Shown piece by piece: positions 33,421 through 40,219 of a DNA stretch of 64,000 nucleotides. The stretch's first letter is position 1; the number at the start of each line of letters is the position of its first letter. The DNA comes from VXYL01 sp965116345 (GTDB lineage: Bacteria > Pseudomonadota > Gammaproteobacteria > Pseudomonadales > Azotimanducaceae). A model generated the notes under the pieces. It saw only the letters and a program-made list of their open reading frames with translations, had not been told where the DNA came from and ran no database searches. The position numbers and the translations under genes were made by a program. The stretch is from contig OZ220680.1 of NCBI GenBank assembly GCA_965116345.1, positions 3,162,001 to 3,226,000 on the forward strand, read 5' to 3'.

Positions 33421-34587
33421 TGCGACGGTCACGTTCGCCACGCGGTTGGAGATGCTCACCCCACGGCGTCCGAGGCGCATGGGGTTCCGGTCGTGGCCGT
33501 TGGTGCAGTAGCCGACCGAGATGCCGGTTGCGGGATCCGCCCACGCGATCTGTCCGCCGGCGCCGCCGTGACCGAAGGCCTCGGCGGAGTTGCCGTGGGC
33601 GAAGCCGCGCATGTTGCGCCGGGTGTCGCCGGCGACGACGACGCCGAGGGCGCGGTTCACCGGTACGCCGCTCAAGGGGTCGCGATGGTCGCCGGAGCGA
33701 ACCCGGCGGGCCATGTCGAGCGTCTCGCTCTGCCAGACCCGCCGTCCATCGACGCTGCCGCCGTGCAGCAGGGCCTGGTAGAAAAGCGCGAGATCGGCGG
33801 CGGTCATGATGCCGCCACCACCCGCCACGGGCATGGCACGCACTTCGGGGCGGTTGAAGCCGAGGATCGCATCCTCGGTCACCTCGGTCACCGGCGGCTT
33901 CGGCAGGCCGAGGCGTGCATAGTCTTCGCTGGTCATCGGCTCGCCGCAGTGGACGATCTCGGCGACTCGGGGGTTTTCGACTGCGGGGAGCCCCAGGTGC
34001 AGGTCGGGCAGGCCGAGTGGCTCGCCGATCTCCGCGCGCACGAACTCGGCGAAGTCGCGACCGCTGCGGCGTTCGATGATCTCGGCGACGACCCACATGC
34101 TCGACGACGGGTGGTACTCGAACCGCGATCCGGGTTGCCAGTTGAGCCGCCACTGGGCGAAGCGTGCGAGGCGCCGATCACGGTCTGGCCAATCGGTGGG
34201 GTGGAAGGGGGCGGAGGGAAAGCCGGCAGTGTGGAGAAACAGTTGCTCCACCGTGACGACCTCTTTTCCATTGGTGCCGAATTCGGGAACGATGTCCGCG
34301 ACGATCTCATCCGTCGCCAGCTCGCCGGCCTCGATCAAGAGCCACGCGGCCGCCGAGGTGATCGCCTTGGTGGACGAGAAGACGCAATACAGGGACTCGT
34401 TGCTGGCGTCGCCGAAGGTCTCGAACAACACGAGCCGGCCTTCCCGGGCGATGGCGAGCTGCGCCGACGGCAAGAGCCCCTCGTCCACCTCGCGGCGCAC
34501 GCGCTCGACGACTTCGGCGAGCTTGTCGGCATCGACGTTCGCGGTCTCGGGGGATGAGGTAACACAATAGGGGTTGGCCAAGGACAT
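33418..34587 (-). CDS. serine hydrolase (beta-lactamase/esterase fold)
   Basis: The 389-residue protein has the penicillin-binding/beta-lactamase class C fold: FSSTKAITS (the SxxK nucleophile and base), YHPSSSMWVVAE (the YxS/N tyrosine) and HGGAGGQIAWADP (the third motif). No signal peptide is seen, so an intracellular esterase is more likely than a penicillin-hydrolysing enzyme. I chose ATG 34587 (MSLANPYCV). Its stop lies within an IS5-end-like hairpin. Confidence 0.88.
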   Translation of the reverse strand: MSLANPYCVTSSPETANVDADKLAEVVERVRREVDEGLLPSAQLAIAREGRLVLFETFGDASNESLYCVFSSTKAITSAAAWLLIEAGELATDEIVADIVPEFGTNGKEVVTVEQLFLHTAGFPSAPFHPTDWPDRDRRLARFAQWRLNWQPGSRFEYHPSSSMWVVAEIIERRSGRDFAEFVRAEIGEPLGLPDLHLGLPAVENPRVAEIVHCGEPMTSEDYARLGLPKPPVTEVTEDAILGFNRPEVRAMPVAGGGGIMTAADLALFYQALLHGGSVDGRRVWQSETLDMARRVRSGDHRDPLSGVPVNRALGVVVAGDTRRNMRGFAHGNSAEAFGHGGAGGQIAWADPATGISVGYCTNGHDRNPMRLGRRGVSISNRVANVTVA

Positions 34588-34658
34588 CTCCCGACGTGCC
34601 GTGTTGCGGCGGTTTGCAGGTTCGAGCGAACAGTATAGTCGCGTCCAGGAATCCTCCA

Positions 34659-34682
34659 ATCAAGCCCGTCCATGGGCTTGAT
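34659..34682. terminator. hairpin downstream of the Fic gene
   Basis: ATCAAGCCC (34659-34667) and GGGCTTGAT (34674-34682) form a perfect 9-bp stem with a 6-base loop, 35 bases beyond the Fic stop on its strand. It is similar to the palindrome at 33301-33326, so it may be a REP element that doubles as transcript end. Confidence 0.5.
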
Positions 34683-34716
34683 CCACCGAGCATGGCGCGT
34701 GCCGCGTTGCGTATGG

Positions 34717-35802
34717 TCACTCGCGCTCGGCCAGAAGCGTCAGCAGCGACGGGTTGATGTAGAGGTTCTCGCGTCCCGCCTTGGTCTCTTGGAGGTGGCC
34801 TTCGGCTGCGAGGGCTTTCAGATAGACGGCGGCCGTCTGACGCTTGGCGATGTCCGTATTGACCACGTCGCTGATCCGGCAATAAGGATGCACGAAGATC
34901 AGCTCCACCAGTTCGCGGGAGTAGATTTTCGGTATCCGCTGTCGAATCGCGTCTGCCGTCTCGTCGAGGAGCTCCCGGATCGCATGGATTTTCGCCGTGG
35001 TCCATTCGGCTGTCGTTCTAACAGCCTCGAGAATGAACAGTATCCACGGCTCCCACGCCTGTCGGGTCGTCACTTCAAGCAGATACCGGTAGTAGAGCGC
35101 CTTGTTCCGGATGATGTGCCGACTTAGATAGAGCACGGGTATGTCCAGCAGGCCACTGTCGACCAGATAGAGCAGGTTCAGTACGCGTCCGGTCCGTCCG
35201 TTTCCGTCGATGAACGGGTGGATCGCCTCGAACTGATAGTGCATGACGGCAAGGCGGATCAGCGGGTCGATCTCCTCGGCCTCGTGGATGTACCGCTCCC
35301 AGTTGGCGAGCTTGCTCCGGAGAACGCCCTCTCCCTCCGGCGGCGTGTAGATGACCTGCTGGGTTGCATCGTTCACCAACGCCGTTCCCGGCGTCGTGCG
35401 GATGTCGAGGTCCACTCCCTTGATCGTTCGACAGACCTCGATAGCCATGGTGGTCGAAACCGGCCGCCGCTCCAGCATATGGAAACCGCGGTGCAATGCG
35501 GTGCGGTAGCGCAGTGCCTCTTTGGTAGCAGGGTCGGCTCGACCCGCCGCGTCGTTGGCATAGCGGAACAAGCGGTCCGTCGTTGTGACGATGTTCTCGA
35601 TCTCGGAACTCGCCTGGGCTTCGAGCAGGGGGATCGAATTGATCAGCATCGCCTGGTTTGGGATGAGTCCACCGGAGACCCGGAGCTCCGCCAGTGCCGC
35701 GCGCGCGGCAATGCAACTCCGAAGAATGGCCCTTGTCTCGGTGTCCGAAGCGGGCGGCAGATTCGGAAGGTCATTGAAGGGGCGATTCGGATCGAACGCC
35801 AT
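34717..35802 (-). CDS. Fic family AMP-transferase (class II, self-inhibited)
   Basis: The 361-residue protein has the complete Fic motif HPFIDGNGRTGR (195-206) and the N-terminal inhibitory helix SSEIEN (65-70, S/TxxxE-G/N), so it is a class II Fic enzyme that AMPylates target hydroxyls when the helix is displaced. A C-terminal winged-helix-like region (about 300-361) follows, as in Fic_N/DUF4172-type proteins. ATG 35802 begins MAFDPNRPFNDLPNLPP, the usual N-terminus. The upstream region has palindromes and tandem repeats that could control it. Confidence 0.93.
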   Translation of the reverse strand: MAFDPNRPFNDLPNLPPASDTETRAILRSCIAARAALAELRVSGGLIPNQAMLINSIPLLEAQASSEIENIVTTTDRLFRYANDAAGRADPATKEALRYRTALHRGFHMLERRPVSTTMAIEVCRTIKGVDLDIRTTPGTALVNDATQQVIYTPPEGEGVLRSKLANWERYIHEAEEIDPLIRLAVMHYQFEAIHPFIDGNGRTGRVLNLLYLVDSGLLDIPVLYLSRHIIRNKALYYRYLLEVTTRQAWEPWILFILEAVRTTAEWTTAKIHAIRELLDETADAIRQRIPKIYSRELVELIFVHPYCRISDVVNTDIAKRQTAAVYLKALAAEGHLQETKAGRENLYINPSLLTLLAERE

Positions 35803-35841
35803 GTCGATGTATCCTGCTCCCGTCGACACGTGTTCCGAACA

Positions 35842-35858
35842 TGTCGATCTCATCGACA
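35842..35858. promoter_or_regulatory. TGTCGAT-CTC-ATCGACA palindrome before fic
   Basis: A perfect 7-bp dyad with a 3-base centre, 40-56 bases upstream of the Fic start. Additional TGTCGA half-sites occur at 35872-35877 and 35919-35924. It looks like an operator, possibly for the Fic protein's own winged helix, but no experiment supports this. Confidence 0.5.
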
Positions 35859-35890
35859 CTTCACTCCAATGTGTCGATGTGGAGGTCGAT

Positions 35891-35920
35891 GTAGAGAGAG
35901 TATGTGTAGAGAGAGTATGT
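35891..35920. repeat. two perfect 15-bp tandem units upstream of fic
   Basis: GTAGAGAGAGTATGT is repeated exactly at 35891-35905 and 35906-35920. It follows a cluster of TGTCGAT half-sites. A change of copy number would alter promoter spacing by 15 bases. Confidence 0.8.
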
Positions 35921-36025
35921 CGACAAATTGAGTCGTGGCAAGCGATGATCCGGTAATGCGGGCGAGGCACTTGCCCGCGTAACGGTGAGCCGACAAACTC
36001 TCCCTGTCACCGGCTCGGTACCGAC

Positions 36026-37003
36026 ATGCAGATCGCCACCAACTTCGCGGCCGCGGTGGGCAACACGCCGCTGATCCGCCTGAACCGTCTCTCGGAGGAG
36101 ACGGGTTGCGAGATACTCGGCAAGGCCGAGTTCATGAACCCCGGCGGCTCGGTCAAGGACCGCGCCGCGTTGTGGATCGTCCGCGAACACGAGAGGAATG
36201 GCGCTCTCGGTCCGGGCGGGACGGTGGTGGAAGGCACCGCCGGCAACACCGGCATCGGTCTCGCCCACATCTGCAATGCGCGGGGATATCCCTGCGTCAT
36301 CTACATTCCGGACAACCAGTCGCCGGAGAAGATCGACATCCTGAGGACGATTGGCGCGGAGGTTCGCCCGGTGCCTCCCGCGCCGTACGCCGACGACATG
36401 AACTACCAGAAGCAGGCCGGACGACATGCCGCCAGTGTCCCGAACGGCGTCTGGGCGAACCAGTTCGACAACACCGCCAATCGGCTGGCGCACTACGAGT
36501 CGACCGGCCCGGAGATCTGGCGCCAGACGGACGGCCGTGTGGATGCCTTCGTGTCCTCGGTCGGCACCGGCGGCACCCTCGGCGGGGTCGCGATGTTCCT
36601 CAAGGAGCGCAATACCGGAGTGCGCACGGTGCTCGCGGACTGCATGGGCAGCGCGCTCTACAGCTACATCACCACGGGAGAGGCGGTGATGAGCGAGGGA
36701 CCGTCCATCACCGAAGGCATCGGCAGCAGCCGCGCCACGGACAACCTTGCCGGTACGCCGGTGGACGATGCGGTGCAGGTCGCGGACCAGGAGATGGTCG
36801 TCATGGTCTACCGGCTTTTGCGCGAAGAGGGCTGGTTCTTCGGCTCGAGTACGGGGATCAACGTGTGCGCCGCCGCCAAGGTCGCCCGCGACCTCGGTCC
36901 CGGCCACGTCATCGTGACCATGTTGTGCGATAGTGGCGCGAAGTATCAGTCGCGGCTCTTCAACCGCGCGTGGCTCGCCGAGCGCGGCTTGTCGCCGGAT
37001 TGA
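36026..37003 (+). CDS. cysK: cysteine synthase (O-acetylserine sulfhydrylase)
   Basis: The 325-residue fold II PLP enzyme makes cysteine from O-acetylserine and sulfide. It has NTPLIRLNRLSEETG, the PLP lysine in NPGGSVKDRAA (about K47), EGTAGNTGIGLA and the GTGGTLGG phosphate loop. Length and motifs are those of CysK; cystathionine beta-synthase lacks here its extra domains. The last codons and stop are the first unit of the 16-bp repeat that runs into nfeD. Confidence 0.9.
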   Translation: MQIATNFAAAVGNTPLIRLNRLSEETGCEILGKAEFMNPGGSVKDRAALWIVREHERNGALGPGGTVVEGTAGNTGIGLAHICNARGYPCVIYIPDNQSPEKIDILRTIGAEVRPVPPAPYADDMNYQKQAGRHAASVPNGVWANQFDNTANRLAHYESTGPEIWRQTDGRVDAFVSSVGTGGTLGGVAMFLKERNTGVRTVLADCMGSALYSYITTGEAVMSEGPSITEGIGSSRATDNLAGTPVDDAVQVADQEMVVMVYRLLREEGWFFGSSTGINVCAAAKVARDLGPGHVIVTMLCDSGAKYQSRLFNRAWLAERGLSPD

Positions 37004-37058
37004 GAGAGCACCGGATTGAGAAAGCACTGGATTGAGAGAGCACCGGATTGAAAGAGCA
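36995..37058. repeat. four 16-bp tandem units across the cysK stop
   Basis: CCGGATTGAGAGAGCA is repeated four times with one change in units 2 to 4 (36995, 37011, 37027, 37043). The first unit contains the cysK codons P-D-stop, and the last ends four bases before the chosen nfeD start, so the array is a local expansion of the cysK tail. Confidence 0.85.
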
Positions 37059-37061
37059 ATA

Positions 37062-38504
37062 GTGGCGCGCTCGATTTGGAGACTTATCCTCTGGGTGCTG
37101 CTTGTCGGCGGCGCCGTGTCGTTCGCCAGCGAGGATGACGACCCGATCACCGGTTCCAAGGTCTTGGTGGTGGAGTTGGACGGCGCGATAGGCCCGGCCT
37201 CGGCAGACTACTTCACCCGTGCCCTCGCGCGCGCCGACGACGAAGGCGCCAACCTGCTCGTGCTGCGTCTCGACACGCCCGGCGGACTCGACAAATCCAT
37301 GCGCGACATGATCAAGGCGATTCTCGCCTCCCGCGTGCCCGTCGCTACGTATGTCGCGCCGAACGGTTCCCGCGCCGCCAGTGCGGGCACCTACATCATG
37401 TATGCGAGTCACATCGCGGCCATGGCACCGGCGACCAACATCGGCTCGTCGACGCCGGTCAGCATCGGCGGCGACGGTTCGCCCCTGCCGTTCCCCACCG
37501 AACCGGATCCACTGGGCGACCCCGGCGAGGGTGGTGGCGACGGCGAGCAGGAAGAGGCCGGGGCCGAAGAAGACTCGGAGTCCGCCGCCGCACAACCTGC
37601 GGGAACGGCCATGGAACGCAAGGTGGTGAACGACGCGGTTTCCTACATCAAGGGCTTGGCGGAACTGCGCGGCCGCAACGTCGAATGGGCGGAGGCCACG
37701 GTACGCGACGCCGCCAATCTCACCGCGCAGGAGGCGCTGGAGTCGAACGTCATCGACATCGTCGCCGATGATCTGACCGACCTCCTCGAGGCCGTCGACG
37801 GGCGTACCGTCAACGCGGGCGGCATGGACGTCGTCGTTCGGACGAGTGATGCGGAAGTGGAATTCATCGAGCCGGATTGGCGCTATGAACTGCTCGGCGT
37901 CATTACCGATCCGAACGTCGCCGTGTTCCTGCTCATGATCGGTTTCTACGGGCTCATCTTCGAGTTCTACAGTCCAGGCGTCGGTTTCGGGGCCGTGGTC
38001 GGCGTCATCTGTCTGCTCCTCGGCGCCTTCGCCCTGCAGATGCTGCCGATAAACTACGCAGGGCTCGCGCTCATCGTCGTCGGTATCGGCTTGATCGCCA
38101 CGGAAGCGTTCACGCCGAGCTTCGGCGTCTTCGGCGTGGGTGGTGTGATCGCTTTCGTCGTCGGGGCCATCATGCTGATGGACACCGACCTGCCCGCCTA
38201 CCAGATCTCCAAGCCGGTCATCGCGGCGCTCGCGGCGCTGTCCGTGGGCCTCGTCGTCTTCGTCCTCGGCGCCGCGGTCCGTGCGCGTCGGGCAAGAGCT
38301 GCTTCCGGCAAGGAGAGCATGGTCGGTGGCCGCGCCGAGGTCGTCGAGGACTTCCAGGGCAGGGGCCGCGTGCGCGCCTTCGGTGAAGTCTGGCAGGCCG
38401 AAGCCGACGCCGACGAGGTGTTCGAAAAGGGCGCGCGCGTCACCATCGCGGCTTTCGACGGCCTGACGGCCGTCGTTGAAAAACACCAGTCTAAGAAGGA
38501 TTGA
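37062..38504 (+). CDS. nfeD: NfeD-family membrane serine protease (long form)
   Basis: The 480-residue protein has a signal/anchor (SIWRLILWVLLVGGAVSFAS), a ClpP-like protease domain with the SRAASAGTYIMYASH serine (about S107) and a MERKVVNDAVSYIKGL lysine region, four C-terminal transmembrane helices (about residues 290-400), and a soluble OB-fold end. Long NfeD proteases cleave slipin or stomatin tails and shape membrane microdomains; a slipin gene follows after 3 bases. The start is uncertain: GTG 37062 gives a clean signal peptide, while TTG 37032 lies within a tandem repeat. Confidence 0.88.
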   Translation: MARSIWRLILWVLLVGGAVSFASEDDDPITGSKVLVVELDGAIGPASADYFTRALARADDEGANLLVLRLDTPGGLDKSMRDMIKAILASRVPVATYVAPNGSRAASAGTYIMYASHIAAMAPATNIGSSTPVSIGGDGSPLPFPTEPDPLGDPGEGGGDGEQEEAGAEEDSESAAAQPAGTAMERKVVNDAVSYIKGLAELRGRNVEWAEATVRDAANLTAQEALESNVIDIVADDLTDLLEAVDGRTVNAGGMDVVVRTSDAEVEFIEPDWRYELLGVITDPNVAVFLLMIGFYGLIFEFYSPGVGFGAVVGVICLLLGAFALQMLPINYAGLALIVVGIGLIATEAFTPSFGVFGVGGVIAFVVGAIMLMDTDLPAYQISKPVIAALAALSVGLVVFVLGAAVRARRARAASGKESMVGGRAEVVEDFQGRGRVRAFGEVWQAEADADEVFEKGARVTIAAFDGLTAVVEKHQSKKD

Positions 38505-38507
38505 CCT

Positions 38508-39284
38508 ATGACCCAGATCTTCTTCGGAATCGTCATCGTGGCCTTCCTGGCGGTCCTCGCGAGCGCGTTTCGCGTCCTGCGCGAGTACGAGCGTGCCGTG
38601 GTGTTCCTGCTTGGCCGCTTCCAGCGCGTCAAGGGACCCGGCCTGATCATCATCATCCCCATCCTCCAGTCGATGGTCCGGGTGGACCTTCGGACCATCG
38701 TCATGGACGTCCCGTCCCAGGATCTCATCACCCGGGACAACGTCTCGGTGAAGGTGAACGCGGTGCTCTACTTCAAGGTGCTGGACCCCGACCACGCGGT
38801 GCTGAACGTCGAGAACTACATCGAGGCCGTCGGCCAACTGGCGCAGACCACCTTGCGTTCCGTACTCGGCCAGCACGAACTCGACGAGCTTCTCGCCGAG
38901 CGGGAGCGGTTGAACAACAACATCCAGACCATCCTCGACCAGCAGACCGACCAGTGGGGCATCAAGGTGGCGAGCGTCGAGATCAAGCACGTCGACATCG
39001 ACGAGAGCATGATCCGCGCCATCGCCAAGCAGGCCGAGGCGGAACGCGAGCGGCGCGCCAAGGTCATCCACGCCGACGGCGAGTACGAGGCGGCCGGACG
39101 CTTGACGGATGCCGCGGCGCGGCTGTCCAGCGAAGCCGGCTCGATGCAGCTGCGCTATCTGCAGACACTGACCGAGATCGCCGGTGAGAAGTCGTCCACC
39201 ATCGTCTTCCCGCTACCGATTAACCTGATGGAGTCGATGAACCGGCTGTTGGCCGAGCCGCCCGCGGACGACGACAGCGCGTAG
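38508..39284 (+). CDS. slipin (SPFH/Band 7 stomatin-like protein)
   Basis: The 258-residue protein has one N-terminal membrane helix (residues 4-22), then the SPFH domain (YERAVVFLLGRF, DVPSQDLITRDNVSVKVNAVLYFKV) and a C-terminal helical QAEAERERRAKVIHADGEYEAA segment. It is the direct partner of the NfeD protease, which is encoded just upstream; the pair is a conserved membrane-microdomain unit. Confidence 0.93.
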   Translation: MTQIFFGIVIVAFLAVLASAFRVLREYERAVVFLLGRFQRVKGPGLIIIIPILQSMVRVDLRTIVMDVPSQDLITRDNVSVKVNAVLYFKVLDPDHAVLNVENYIEAVGQLAQTTLRSVLGQHELDELLAERERLNNNIQTILDQQTDQWGIKVASVEIKHVDIDESMIRAIAKQAEAERERRAKVIHADGEYEAAGRLTDAAARLSSEAGSMQLRYLQTLTEIAGEKSSTIVFPLPINLMESMNRLLAEPPADDDSA

Positions 39285-39320
39285 TGCGCCAACGGATCGG
39301 TGCCCGCGCCAAGGACCGCT

Positions 39321-39905
39321 TTATCCGCCGCCGGACCCTTCGCCCGACGAGCCGGCGCCGATCATGGCGATGATCTTCGCGCGGCCGGACTCCACGGTCT
39401 CCCGGTCGACCTCCAGGTGCAGCAATCCCGCGACGGCGGGTCGCACCTGGGTGATGGCAATATACTCGGTGGCATCCAGGTCGAACACGGCGAGATCGGC
39501 CGCCGACTGACCTTCCCAGTTCCTGATGGACGTGTCGATGCCGCCGTCGATCAGCACTCTGGCGACCTCCGCACGCCCCAGGAATGCCGCGGCACTGAGT
39601 GCGGAGCCGCCGTCGCTGTTCAAGGCGTTGACGTTCGCGCCGTTGTCCAGCAGCCACAGGGCGGCTTCGGCGTGACCGCCGAGTACGGTCATCGTCAGGG
39701 GCGTGACCCCGAGGTCGTTTGGCGCGTCGAGATCCGCGCCCGCATGCTTGTTCGCCGCCAGTTCCGTGATGTTGCCTCGAGCGGCGGCGGTGATGATGTC
39801 CATCGTGGGTTCCGGCGGAGGCGGCGCGGCGGTCTGCGTGTTGCAGGCGGTTAGCATAAACGTCGCCAGCGCTGCCGCACCCAAGGTCGTTAGTCTGTAG
39901 CCCAT
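39321..39905 (-). CDS. ankyrin-repeat lipoprotein
   Basis: The 194-residue protein has a lipoprotein signal with lipobox LTAC (TFMLTACNT) followed by a proline stretch, then about four ankyrin repeats (DIITAAARGNITELAANKHAGADLDA, GVTPLTMTVLGGHAEAALWLLDNGANVNA, GSALSAAAFLGRAEVARVLIDGG). It should sit in the periplasm and bind another protein. Its target is unknown. It ends convergent with the slipin gene. Confidence 0.85.
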   Translation of the reverse strand: MGYRLTTLGAAALATFMLTACNTQTAAPPPPEPTMDIITAAARGNITELAANKHAGADLDAPNDLGVTPLTMTVLGGHAEAALWLLDNGANVNALNSDGGSALSAAAFLGRAEVARVLIDGGIDTSIRNWEGQSAADLAVFDLDATEYIAITQVRPAVAGLLHLEVDRETVESGRAKIIAMIGAGSSGEGSGGG

Positions 39906-40219
39906 CTTTCCTTCCTTTCCGGTGGGTGTGCCAAACGCCCATTGTGCCCCGGACTGCACGGCTTCATTCGCCGTGTGTACGACGCTCTCCCGCGCACCGG
40001 GCGCCCGTCGGGTTGTTGCGATTTTGGGAAGACTCCGATTTTCGGACTGCAACCCCCGTACTCTAAAATGCGCGGGCGCTGGAACTCCCAACGCCGCGCT
40101 GGAGCGCATACGCTGCGCTGGAGCGATTACGCCGCGGGCGCTGCCGTCCTCGGAACTTCCGCCCGAGCGTGTACCAACCACTGAAATTGAGCTGACAGAA
40201 GCTCGAGGATCTTAGCTAC
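39906..40219. other. 314-bp intergenic region
   Basis: This region separates the ankyrin lipoprotein from the PEP-synthase-like gene and must hold both promoters. It contains the 19-bp tandem repeat at 40091-40136 and a GAGGA ribosome site before 40220. No coding frame of note and no riboswitch fold are seen. Confidence 0.5.
40091..40136. repeat. 19-bp tandem repeat (about 2.4 units)
   Basis: ACGCCGCGCTGGAGCGCAT (40091-40109) and ACGCTGCGCTGGAGCGATT (40110-40128) differ at three positions and are followed by a partial third unit (ACGCCGCG). It lies 84 bases before the PEP-synthase-like start. Confidence 0.7.

Noticed and set aside
33418..34587. Antibiotic beta-lactamase
   Set aside because: The fold is shared with many esterases and no secretion signal is visible, so resistance is not supported.
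35842..35920. CRISPR-like array before the Fic gene
   Set aside because: Units are short, unspaced, and too few; no cas genes occur.
36960..39071. 703-codon minus-strand frame opposite nfeD and slipin
   Set aside because: Low-complexity Asp/His-rich composition typical of antisense to high-GC coding; both genes on the plus strand are certain.
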